From NCBI RefSeq assembly GCF_024802625.1, contig NZ_CP103371.1, forward strand, positions 1,550,001 to 1,614,000: 64,000 nucleotides of DNA, read 5' to 3'. This document shows positions 44,332 to 53,438 of the stretch, one piece after another (positions within the stretch are counted from its first letter, which is position 1; each line of letters begins with the position of its first letter). Under the pieces are notes generated by a model. It was not told the origin of the DNA. It was given only the letters and a program-made list of their open reading frames with translations, and ran no database searches. This DNA comes from Massilia sp. H6 (GTDB lineage: Bacteria; Pseudomonadota; Gammaproteobacteria; Burkholderiales; Burkholderiaceae_D). Position numbers and translations under genes: made by a program.

Positions 44332-46346
44332 CTAACTTGCGACAATAGGTTCTTCAAGGTGGCGGCCAGCCGCGTCGTGGCCTGGGGCTGGGGCGGCGCA
44401 TAGCGCCATGCGCTGTAGCGGCGCAAGAACTCGGCGGCGGCTTCGCGTGATGACGGCGCTAGCTGCTGCGTGGCCGCGATCCGGGCCGCATAGCTGGTGG
44501 GCCCTTCGTCCGCTGCACGGGCCAGGCCCAGGTGGGCCAGGCGCTTGCACAGCGAAGAGTATACCGCTTCGACAGGATCGATTTCCCTGCGCCGAAGGAA
44601 AAGTCTGCCTACCAGCAACAATCCGATGACAAGTGCTAACAAGGCAATCAAGCGCCAGCCGCCCAGCGTCGATTGCATGCTGCGCAGCACGCCACGCTGG
44701 CGTTCCGGCGTGTAGTTCAGTACCCACTGGTTCCAGCCATTGCTGACCGCGCCGATCGCATCGCGCATGCTGCGCAACAGCGAGTCCTGCCCGGCATCGA
44801 ACATCGCCAGGCCGCGCAGCGCGTCGATGCCGAACGGAGACGGCGCATCTATCGCCGAGGCCAGGTTGCGGCGCACCCGTTCCGGCGCCACCGCGGCGGT
44901 CGGGTCCACCCGCACCCAGCCGCGCCCCTGCAACCAGACTTCGGCCCAGGCGTGGGCGTCGGACTGGCGCACCGTCATGTAGCCGTCGAGCGCATTGAAC
45001 TCGCCGCCCTGGTAGCCGGTGACGACGCGCGCAGGAATGCCGGCCGCGCGCATCAGGAACACAAAAGCGCCGGAGTAATGCTCGCAAAAGCCGCTGCGGG
45101 TCCCGTACAGGAATTCGTCGACCGAATGGCGGCCCAGCAGTGGCGGCTCGAGCGTATAGCTAAAGGGCTGTTCGCGGAACTGGCGCAGCACCGCATTGAC
45201 GCGGCGCGCCGGCATCGGCTCCCGGCGCAATGCCAGGCCGGCGGCGAGGGCGCGCGGGTTGTACCCATACGGCAGCAGCAGCCACTGGCCCTGATCCTCG
45301 AGCGCATCGCGACGCTCGAGCGCGTAATCGGGATACGACACCACCCCGTAGCGCACCCGCCGTGTCAGCGGGCCGCTGCTGGTCATTTCGAGCTGGTGCG
45401 ACACCTTGACTGTTTGTCCGGCGATGGCCGGCGGGCGACGCGGCATCTCGAGGGCAAACAGCCAGCGCGCGTCGGAGGGCTCGAGCGTGATCTCATACGA
45501 CAATGGCGCGCCGCGCACGCTTAGCAGCACGTTGGGGCTGCTGGCAACCGAGCCGCCGCGGGTCCAGGCCACCCCGTCGAAGGCGTCCAGCACGGGGCCG
45601 CGCCAGTAGAGCTGGTCCTTGTCCGGCACGCGACCCTGGAAACGCACCCGGAAAGCCGGTTCGTCCGACATCGCCAGGTTCGACATCTGCCCCGGTGCCA
45701 TGCGCTCGGACAGCCCGGTACGTCCGCTGCTGCCAGCGCCGCCGGCGCCCGGCATGCTCCACAGCGGCCCGCCCAGGCGCGGAAACACCACGAACAGCAC
45801 GATGGCAATCGGCGTGGCAAACAGCAGCATCTTCAGCCCCAGGCCCAGGCGCGCGCGCAGCGGCGGCACCTTGCCGGTGAACTGGAACGACAGCTGGGTG
45901 GTGAGCAGGGCCAGCACCGCCGCCAGCATCAGGAGCGCGCTGCCGATGCCCTGCGCGTAGAAGAAGTTGGTCAGCAGCAGAAAGAAGCACAGGAAGATCA
46001 CCACGTACAAATCGCGTCGCGCATGCATCTCCAGCATCTTGAACGCCACCAGCAGCACCAGCATGGCGACGCCGGCGTCGCGTCCGAGCAGGGTTCCGAA
46101 GCTGAGCTGCACGCCGGCCATCGCCGCCGCCGCCACCGGCAACAGCACCAGCGTGGACGGCATGCGCTTGCCGCGCAGCGTGACGGCCGCGCGCCAGGCC
46201 AGCGTGGCGCCGCACAGCAGCGATACCCACAGCGGCAGGTGCGCCGTGTGCGGGGCCAGCACCAGCACCACGCTGGCCAGCAGCAGCAAGGTGTCGGCCT
46301 TGTCGCGCGGGAGGGTGCCGAGCGCTCCGAACCAGGCGGCCTTCAT
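44328..46346 (-). CDS. TgpA-type transglutaminase-like membrane protein (DUF3488)
   Basis: The 672-aa protein has about six N-terminal transmembrane helices. A periplasmic transglutaminase domain follows with Cys in TRSGFCEHYSGAFVFLMRAAG, His in RQSDAHAWAEVW and Asp in RVDPTAAVAPERV. One more helix (LIALLALVIGLLLVGRLF) and a cytosolic C-terminal tail end it. The homologue TgpA of Pseudomonas aeruginosa is essential. The gene is translationally coupled to DUF58 and mltB genes, with ATGA overlaps at both ends. Confidence 0.93.
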   Translation of the reverse strand: MKAAWFGALGTLPRDKADTLLLLASVVLVLAPHTAHLPLWVSLLCGATLAWRAAVTLRGKRMPSTLVLLPVAAAAMAGVQLSFGTLLGRDAGVAMLVLLVAFKMLEMHARRDLYVVIFLCFFLLLTNFFYAQGIGSALLMLAAVLALLTTQLSFQFTGKVPPLRARLGLGLKMLLFATPIAIVLFVVFPRLGGPLWSMPGAGGAGSSGRTGLSERMAPGQMSNLAMSDEPAFRVRFQGRVPDKDQLYWRGPVLDAFDGVAWTRGGSVASSPNVLLSVRGAPLSYEITLEPSDARWLFALEMPRRPPAIAGQTVKVSHQLEMTSSGPLTRRVRYGVVSYPDYALERRDALEDQGQWLLLPYGYNPRALAAGLALRREPMPARRVNAVLRQFREQPFSYTLEPPLLGRHSVDEFLYGTRSGFCEHYSGAFVFLMRAAGIPARVVTGYQGGEFNALDGYMTVRQSDAHAWAEVWLQGRGWVRVDPTAAVAPERVRRNLASAIDAPSPFGIDALRGLAMFDAGQDSLLRSMRDAIGAVSNGWNQWVLNYTPERQRGVLRSMQSTLGGWRLIALLALVIGLLLVGRLFLRRREIDPVEAVYSSLCKRLAHLGLARAADEGPTSYAARIAATQQLAPSSREAAAEFLRRYSAWRYAPPQPQATTRLAATLKNLLSQVR

Positions 46347-47377
46347 GCGGGGTCCTTCGAGCCCGGCGCTTCATGCCCGAACAGCGCCAGCGCGCGCAGG
46401 CAGGCCGCCTGGTGGGCCGCGCCGACGGCGGCCGCATAGTGCGTGGCGCCCAGCCTGAAGGCGTAGGGCAGGGCGCGCTGCTCGGCATCGAGCACCCAGC
46501 GCGTCATGCGCGAGAGCCGCAGCTCCAGGTCGAGATGGGGCGGCAGGGCGGCGAAATCGAGCAGCAGCTCGTCGCTGACGCCGCTCTCGAAATGCTTGGT
46601 CACCAGCTGGCCCCCCAGTGCCGGGTCGAGCCGGGCGATCTGGCGCCATGCCAGCTGGCGCGGCGAGTCGCCCGGCTGGTAGTTGCGCACGCCCGAAAAG
46701 TCGTCGCTGCCCCCCGCAGTGCCGCCGCCGGCGCCGTCGCCGCCTGAAGGCAGGGGCGGCGCGCCTTCTTCGGGATGCGGATAGACCAGGGCGCGTGCGG
46801 CCGGGCGCCAGGTGCTCCAGGCGCGAAACAGACCGAGCGGGAAGCGGGTGGACAGCACCACGCGCGCCGGCTGCAGCCAGCCGCGCGCCGTGGTCGGCAC
46901 GCCCAGCAGCACTGCCGCGCTGCCGTGGGCGCCGATATCGGTCACGTGGCGCGCTCCGGCCGCGTCGAGGTCGGCGAAATCGATCCAGACGCCGTAGCGT
47001 GCCAGCGCCGTGCGGTTGGACAGATGCAGTTCGAACTGGGCTTCCTGGCCGGCGAAGACCGCGGGCACGCGGCCCTGCTGCAGCGACAGGTGCGCCAGGT
47101 TACGGTAGGTGAAGACCATATCCACCAGCGCGCAGGACAGCGCCAGGAAGGTCAGGGCAAAACCCAGGCCGAGCGTGTAATTGATCGAGCCGATCAGCAG
47201 CACCAGCAGCAGCACCGCGAAGCCGATCCCGGCGCGCGATGGCAAGATGAAGATGCGGTGCTGGCGCAGCACCACTTCGGCGCTGTCGAGGGCACCTTCA
47301 CGCGGCAGCCATTTGCCGGTATTGCGGCGCAGCCAGGCGCGCACGCCTGCGGACGATCGTCGCGGCCGTGCTGCCAT
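46343..47377 (-). CDS. DUF58 family protein
   Basis: The 344-aa protein has two adjacent transmembrane helices at about 42-85 (IGFAVLLLVLLIGSINYTLG...) and the DUF58 signature SDDFSGVRNYQPGDSPRQLAWRQIAR at ~235-260. Such proteins accompany MoxR ATPases and transglutaminase genes, probably in assembling a protein complex at the membrane. It lies directly after moxR without a gap. Confidence 0.93.
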   Translation of the reverse strand: MAARPRRSSAGVRAWLRRNTGKWLPREGALDSAEVVLRQHRIFILPSRAGIGFAVLLLVLLIGSINYTLGLGFALTFLALSCALVDMVFTYRNLAHLSLQQGRVPAVFAGQEAQFELHLSNRTALARYGVWIDFADLDAAGARHVTDIGAHGSAAVLLGVPTTARGWLQPARVVLSTRFPLGLFRAWSTWRPAARALVYPHPEEGAPPLPSGGDGAGGGTAGGSDDFSGVRNYQPGDSPRQLAWRQIARLDPALGGQLVTKHFESGVSDELLLDFAALPPHLDLELRLSRMTRWVLDAEQRALPYAFRLGATHYAAAVGAAHQAACLRALALFGHEAPGSKDPA

Positions 47378-48298
<921 letters not shown>

Positions 48299-48510
48299 GA
48301 TTGGGTTCCGGTGATCCATTCGGTACGGGCTGCTACGTTCGCCCGTGCGGACGCAGGCGCCGGCATGGTAGATTAGCGCCATTGGCAACTTTTTTACTGC
48401 GTCGGCAACAAGCCTTCGCCCTGATTCTATGCGAGAACGGCCGCGCGGGTGAACATCCGCGCTCGTGCATGAAGAGCGGCCACGCATCGGCAAGCCCACC
48501 AGACCAGACC

Positions 48511-49440
48511 ATGAGCACAGCAATCTACAGCCACCCCGACTGCCTGCGGCACGAGATGGGCGACTGGCACCCCGAATCGCCAGCACGCCTGCAGGCCATC
48601 GACGACCAGCTGATCCTGGCGCGCCTGGACGGCCTGCTCGAGCAGCGCAGCGCGCCGCTGGCCGCCATCGCGGACATCTTGCGCAACCATACCCCGTCCG
48701 CGGTGGCGCTGGTGCGCGACCACGTACCGCCCGAAGGCGATTACTACCCGCTCGACGGCGACACCATCTTGTGTCACCACAGCTACCAGGCGGCGCTGCG
48801 CGCGGCCGGCGCGGCGGTGGCTGCGACCGATGCCGTGATCGCCGGCGACATCGATAACGCCTTCTGCTCGGTGCGCCCGCCAGGTCATCATGCCACCCCC
48901 TCCACGCCGATGGGCTTTTGCCTGTTCAATAACGTCGCCATCGCGGCGCGCCATGCGATGGATGTGCATGGCCTGGCGCGCGTTGCCATCGTCGATTTCG
49001 ACGTCCATCACGGCAATGGCACCGCGGAGGCCTTCCGCAACGATCCGCGGGTGCTGATGGCAAGCCTGTTCCAGCATCCGTTCTATCCATACTGTGATCC
49101 CGAGCCGATCACGGCCACCAGCGTCAACGTGCCGGTGCCGGCACTGTGCGATGGCGACGCCGTGCGCACGCTGGTGCAGGATCACTGGCTGCCGGCGCTG
49201 CACGCGCACCGGCCGCAGATGATCTTCGTGTCGGCCGGCTTCGACGGCCACCGCGAGGACGACATGGGCGGGATCGGGCTGGTCGAAGCCGATTATGCGT
49301 GGATCACGCGCCAGATCATGGACGTGGCAAGGCAGCACGCGCAGGGCCGCATTGTCAGCTGCCTCGAAGGCGGCTACGCGCTGTCGGCGCTGGGGCGCAG
49401 CGTGGTGGCGCATGTCAAGGCGCTGGCCGAGCTGGAATAG
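48511..49440 (+). CDS. Histone deacetylase-like amidohydrolase
   Basis: The 309-aa protein has the class II HDAC/acetylpolyamine amidohydrolase pattern: RHEMGDWHPESPARL, VRPPGHHATPSTPMGFCLFNNVAIAA (catalytic His pair), VAIVDFDVHHGNGTAEAF (zinc Asp/His) and VSAGFDGHREDD (zinc Asp). It removes acetyl groups from small amines or proteins. It stands divergent from moxR, with a 212-bp gap. Confidence 0.93.
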   Translation: MSTAIYSHPDCLRHEMGDWHPESPARLQAIDDQLILARLDGLLEQRSAPLAAIADILRNHTPSAVALVRDHVPPEGDYYPLDGDTILCHHSYQAALRAAGAAVAATDAVIAGDIDNAFCSVRPPGHHATPSTPMGFCLFNNVAIAARHAMDVHGLARVAIVDFDVHHGNGTAEAFRNDPRVLMASLFQHPFYPYCDPEPITATSVNVPVPALCDGDAVRTLVQDHWLPALHAHRPQMIFVSAGFDGHREDDMGGIGLVEADYAWITRQIMDVARQHAQGRIVSCLEGGYALSALGRSVVAHVKALAELE

Positions 49441-49615
49441 CCCGCCGCGCACGGCACGGGTGGCCGGCATGCCTGCGCGGTGCGCACCGCGATTGCACAT
49501 TTTCGCCACACTCACACTTTTTTCCAATTGTGCAAATTGACACGGGTAAATGTCAGGCATAGAGTCGATCTCAGCCGTAAATACGGCCGACAACGACGAC
49601 AAAAGGAGAAAGACA

Positions 49616-50491
49616 GTGAGACAAAACCGCATCATCTGCGCGCTGTGCCTGTTACTCGCGTCAAGCCTGGCATCCGCCGCCAACTACACCCTGTGGATCA
49701 ATGGCCGCACTGGCGGCGGGGCCATCGGCAACTACAACGATTTCGCCTATTGGGGTCCGTCCTCGACCGCGGCGGGCGTCAACAAGAAGGCCGTCAACTG
49801 GGATGGCCGCAGCAGCATCGCCTCGCAAAGCGGCAAGGTACGCGACGCGCTCGACTGTTTCTGCACCGGCACCAACTGGTGCTATGTCGTCACCCACAGC
49901 GCCGGCGACCTGATGATGGGCTATACGCTGGCCAACTACGGCGGCTCGTCGCGCCTGAAGAAAAATGCCAGCGCCAATTCGGCCGGGGTGTGCGGCAACA
50001 GCGACGGCAGTTCGCAGACCGGCTGGAACATCAAGTGGGTGCGCGCGGCCTCGGGCGCTGCCGGCGGCTCCGAGCTGTCCGACGCCGGCTCCTGGACCAC
50101 CTCCGAACCGCTGGTGCAAGACCTGAAGACGACCACCGCGCGCGCCATGTACAACCACAACACCACGCGCAATGTCTGGTTCTACATGTATGCCGCCGCC
50201 AAGGGCACCGTGTACTCGGGCATCCTGCCGGGCCAGGACGACGAAGCCGTGGCCTACCACAGCACCGGCGGCGTAGCCGGCAGCGCGGGCGCTTCCTACT
50301 GCAATCCGCGCGACTGGTTCTGCAACGATCTGGCGCTCGGCACCGCGGCCAACGAGGGCGGCAGCGCCAAATGGAGTTATCACTCGGTGAGCTTCCGCGA
50401 CGACAGCGAAGCCTATAACCATTACGCCAACGGCAACTGGGGCGGCATCGTGGGAGTCGTGCGTAGCGCCGTGGTCAACAGTGCCTACTAG
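49616..50491 (+). CDS. Secreted protein with THSAG motif, possible serine hydrolase
   Basis: The 291-aa product starts at GTG 49616, seven bases after AAAGGAG, which gives a clean signal peptide (CALCLLLASSLASAA). ATG 49550 upstream in frame would bury it. The mature part has CYVVTHSAGDLMMGYTL, where Ser95 sits in a GxSxG-like elbow with Thr for the first Gly. Several Cys follow (DCFCTGTNWC, SYCNPRDWFC), suggesting disulfides. I do not recognise the family. The stop overlaps the next gene, so the two are coupled. Confidence 0.7.
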   Translation: MRQNRIICALCLLLASSLASAANYTLWINGRTGGGAIGNYNDFAYWGPSSTAAGVNKKAVNWDGRSSIASQSGKVRDALDCFCTGTNWCYVVTHSAGDLMMGYTLANYGGSSRLKKNASANSAGVCGNSDGSSQTGWNIKWVRAASGAAGGSELSDAGSWTTSEPLVQDLKTTTARAMYNHNTTRNVWFYMYAAAKGTVYSGILPGQDDEAVAYHSTGGVAGSAGASYCNPRDWFCNDLALGTAANEGGSAKWSYHSVSFRDDSEAYNHYANGNWGGIVGVVRSAVVNSAY

Positions 50492-51749
50492 GCACACGCC
50501 AGCCAGGTCGCGCGGCTGGCGGCGCCGCATCTTGCCCGTCGGGCTAGGTGCTGCGGCGCTGGCCGCGCTGGGCTTCTGGCTCGCGGCCGGCGCGCAGACG
50601 AGCGTGCCGGCCGCGGCGTCGGCGCCCCCGCCAAGCGGCCCCGGGTTCTTCGGCCAGGTGGGCGGCGCCGACGGCCTGCCGGTGCCGGACGAGCGTGCCG
50701 AGCGCCGCCGCCAGCTGGTCGAGCATGTCCAGCTCACCGACCATACCTATTGCAGCTACCGCGAAGGCAGCAAGTACCCGATGGAGTCGCGTCCGGTCGC
50801 GCATCACCCCGACCAGGTGTATCCGAACCAGCCGATCACCGAGATCAATCCGATGCGCGTGGAGGGCGGCGGCAGTGCCGGTGCGGTGCTGCTGCAGACC
50901 TCGCAGTCGCAGGTCTACCTGGCTGCCGGCGAAGCCGTCGCGTTCTCGCTGCGCGCGGTCAATGCGCAGGGCGAGACCGTGCCGCTGGTGGTCACGCGTG
51001 CGGTGGCCCAGGGCATGACCTACGGCGCCAGCCGTCCGACCTCGCGGGTGGCGCTGGCCGTTGCCGACGACGGCGCCGGCGCCGATCCGGTCGCCGGCGA
51101 TGGCGCATTTGGCGCCGTGCTGGCGCCCGCGCAGACCGCCCTGGCGGGCTTTCACGGCACCATTCGCACCGAGGTAGGCTATACGGCGGCAGGCCGCAAG
51201 GGCTTCGTGCTGTTCGATGTCGTCTACACGCCGATCCTGCCGGCCAGCTGGAGCGGACAGGTACGCGAGGCGGTCGAGAACGGATCGCTGCATTTCTACC
51301 TGCGCGCCGAGGTGCGCCAGCCGGGACGCTATGTTGTCAGCGGGCGGGTGGACGATGCGCGCGGCCGGCCGTTTGCCGTGGCGAGCTTCAACGACGTGCT
51401 CGAAACCGGGTCGCGCGAGATCAAGCTGAGCGTGTTCGGCAAGCTCATGACCGACGAAGCGCCGGCGCTGCCGCTGGTGCTGCGCGATGTCGACGGCTAC
51501 CTGCTGCGCGAGAACGTCGATCCCGACCGCCTGTTGATGCCGCGCCTGGAAGGCCGGGTCCATGCCAGCCGCACCAGGACCATGAACGGGATCTCGGACG
51601 CCCAATGGCAAAGCGAGGAAAGGACCCGCTACCTGACCGAGTATGCCCGGGACCGCCATGCCGCGCGTGAACGCCTGGCGGCCTTCGAGCCGGGCCGGCC
51701 GCTGCCGCCGAGCGCCTGCGGCCCGGCGCCCGAACTGGGGCGGCCTTGA
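50481..51749 (+). CDS. Hypothetical exported protein coupled to the THSAG gene
   Basis: The 422-aa product (GTG start, overlapping the previous gene by 11 bp) has an N-terminal anchor (RILPVGLGAAALAALGFWLAAG). Beta-rich modules follow with AVADDGAGADPVAGDGAFGAVL and HFYLRAEVRQPGRYVVSGRV, the kind of wording seen in Ig-like domains of exported proteins. No catalytic motif is seen. It may be a chaperone or partner for the upstream secreted protein, for example as a foldase/anchor pair; this is inferred from coupling only. Confidence 0.65.
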   Translation: MPTRHTPARSRGWRRRILPVGLGAAALAALGFWLAAGAQTSVPAAASAPPPSGPGFFGQVGGADGLPVPDERAERRRQLVEHVQLTDHTYCSYREGSKYPMESRPVAHHPDQVYPNQPITEINPMRVEGGGSAGAVLLQTSQSQVYLAAGEAVAFSLRAVNAQGETVPLVVTRAVAQGMTYGASRPTSRVALAVADDGAGADPVAGDGAFGAVLAPAQTALAGFHGTIRTEVGYTAAGRKGFVLFDVVYTPILPASWSGQVREAVENGSLHFYLRAEVRQPGRYVVSGRVDDARGRPFAVASFNDVLETGSREIKLSVFGKLMTDEAPALPLVLRDVDGYLLRENVDPDRLLMPRLEGRVHASRTRTMNGISDAQWQSEERTRYLTEYARDRHAARERLAAFEPGRPLPPSACGPAPELGRP

Positions 51750-51755
51750 CGGCGC

Positions 51756-51950
51756 CTAGCCCGGCAGCAGCGGGAGACGCTCGGCCAGGCAGGCGGCGCC
51801 GATGACGGCGCACAGCATGCCGAATGCGCACCAGCGCGCCAGGGTGCGCCGTGGCGCAAGGCCGGCGATGCGGGCTAGGGGGACGAAGCGGACGAAGCGG
51901 ACGTTCCGAACGATGTGGCCGGGCTTGGCGAACTTGTTATCAACATGCAT
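51756..51950 (-). CDS. Possible small membrane protein, 64 aa
   Basis: A minus-strand frame from ATG 51950 ends 6 bp from the stop of the convergent 422-aa gene. It has a basic N-terminal half and one hydrophobic stretch (WCAFGMLCAVIGAACLAERL). A purine-rich CCGGAGAAG precedes the ATG. It may be real, but nothing else supports it. Confidence 0.35.
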   Translation of the reverse strand: MHVDNKFAKPGHIVRNVRFVRFVPLARIAGLAPRRTLARWCAFGMLCAVIGAACLAERLPLLPG

Positions 51951-52115
51951 GGGCTTCTCCGGATGGCAGGCAACAGCAGGACCACGAGTGTGGCCCGTGC
52001 AAGGTCAAATGCGTTGCTATGCATCAACAGACCAGCTGGAACCGCTGGTCTGTTGCTTCGCTGCCGCGGCAGCAGCGTAAAATAGCGCCCTGATTGAAGA
52101 TTGAGAGAGCACAGC

Positions 52116-53063
52116 ATGTCGATACAATGGTTCCCGGGGCATATGAATGCGGCCAAGAAAGAAGCCGCCGAGCAGATGGAGAACATCGATCTGGTGATCG
52201 AAGTACTCGACGCCCGCCTGCCGGAGGCGAGCTGCAACCCGCTGGTGGACCAGCTGCGCAATTTCCGCCAGCGTCCCTGCCTGAAAATCCTGAACAAGAC
52301 CGACCTGGCCGACCCGGTCGCCACTGCCGCCTGGAAGGCCTTCTACGAGGCGCGCAAGGGGGTCACGGCTTACCCGATGACGACCAAGAAGCCACTTGAC
52401 GTGGCGCGCATTCCCGACCTGGCCCTGTCGCTGGCGCCGCACCGCGGCGTGCCGACCAAGCCGCTGCGCATCATGATCATGGGGATCCCGAACGTGGGCA
52501 AGTCCACCCTGATGAACGCGCTGCTCAAGAAGCGCGTAGCGAAGGTGGGCGACGAGCCGGCCGTGACCAAGGTGCAGCAGAAGCTCTACCTTGGCAAGCA
52601 CACCGTGCTGGTCGACACCCCCGGCATGCTGTGGCCGAAGATCGCCATGGCCAGCGACGGCCTGATGCTGGCCGCCAGCCATGCGATCGGCACCAACGCG
52701 CTGATCGAAGAAGAAGTGGCAGAATTCCTGGGCAATCTGCTGCTGGAGCGCTATCCGCAACTGCTGACGGCGCGCTACGGCATGAAGACCGATGGCCTGG
52801 ACGGCATCTCGCTGATCGAGCACGTGGCCGCGCGCCGGGGCTTCCGGGTGCGCGGCGGCGAATTCGATTACGAAAAAGGCGCGCACACGCTGCTGCAGGA
52901 CTACCGCACCGGCGCGCTGGGCCGCATCAGCCTCGAGACCCCGGCAAGCCGCGCCGCCGCGCTGGCGCAGCATGCCGCCGAAGTCGCGGAAAAAACCCGC
53001 CTCGCCGAAGAGAAGGCGGCCGCCAAGGCCGAAGAGGCAGCGCGCGGCAAGCGCGGTTCGTAA
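52116..53063 (+). CDS. rbgA: Ribosome biogenesis GTPase (RbgA/YlqF type)
   Basis: The 315-aa GTPase is circularly permuted: the G4 motif NKTDLAD (~60) comes before the P-loop GIPNVGKSTLMNAL (~126) and G3 DTPGML (~171). The N-terminus MSIQWFPGHMNAAKKE is diagnostic. It assists late assembly of the 50S subunit. An Ala/Glu/Lys-rich coiled tail ends the protein. ATG 52116 fits the family; an earlier in-frame start at 52101 adds five residues. Confidence 0.93.
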   Translation: MSIQWFPGHMNAAKKEAAEQMENIDLVIEVLDARLPEASCNPLVDQLRNFRQRPCLKILNKTDLADPVATAAWKAFYEARKGVTAYPMTTKKPLDVARIPDLALSLAPHRGVPTKPLRIMIMGIPNVGKSTLMNALLKKRVAKVGDEPAVTKVQQKLYLGKHTVLVDTPGMLWPKIAMASDGLMLAASHAIGTNALIEEEVAEFLGNLLLERYPQLLTARYGMKTDGLDGISLIEHVAARRGFRVRGGEFDYEKGAHTLLQDYRTGALGRISLETPASRAAALAQHAAEVAEKTRLAEEKAAAKAEEAARGKRGS

Positions 53064-53126
53064 TTTGCGCGTAGGGCGCCAGCCAGCCCGCAAGCGCTGG
53101 GCATTGTCAGGTTATAATCACGGCGT

Positions 53127-53347
53127 TTTGGTGCCCGCGCCCGCGATCAGCGAGCGCAGTTAAACGGGAAACACGAGGCGACAGCGCTGCGCGCTGCCGC
53201 CAGGATGTGCTGCCCCCGCAACGGTCAACAAGCGTCGTCCTGCAGCGTCATGCCCAGGACGACAGGCCGCCTCGAATACCACTGTGCAGCAACGCATAGG
53301 AAGGTGAGGCGGTCGGACTTGCAAGCCCGGATACCGGCCAGGACAGG
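53127..53347 (+). promoter_or_regulatory. Cobalamin riboswitch upstream of btuB
   Basis: After a TATAAT -10 (53113-53118) the leader shows the conserved cobalamin aptamer parts in order: GGTGCCCGCG, AACGGGAAAC, CTGCCCCCGCAACGGTCAAC, ATACCACTGTGC, GGAAGGTGAGGC and the B12-box-like AGCCCGGATACCGGCC. Adenosylcobalamin binding is expected to repress btuB-btuF. About 90 bp of expression platform precede the btuB start. Confidence 0.93.
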
Positions 53348-53438
53348 TGGAAGCGCCATGGGCTCGCATGCCCGTTGCGTCTTCCGTTGACTCTGGTGTG
53401 CGGGGACGCAGGCCAGTGCTTTTACCGAGAACCATCAC

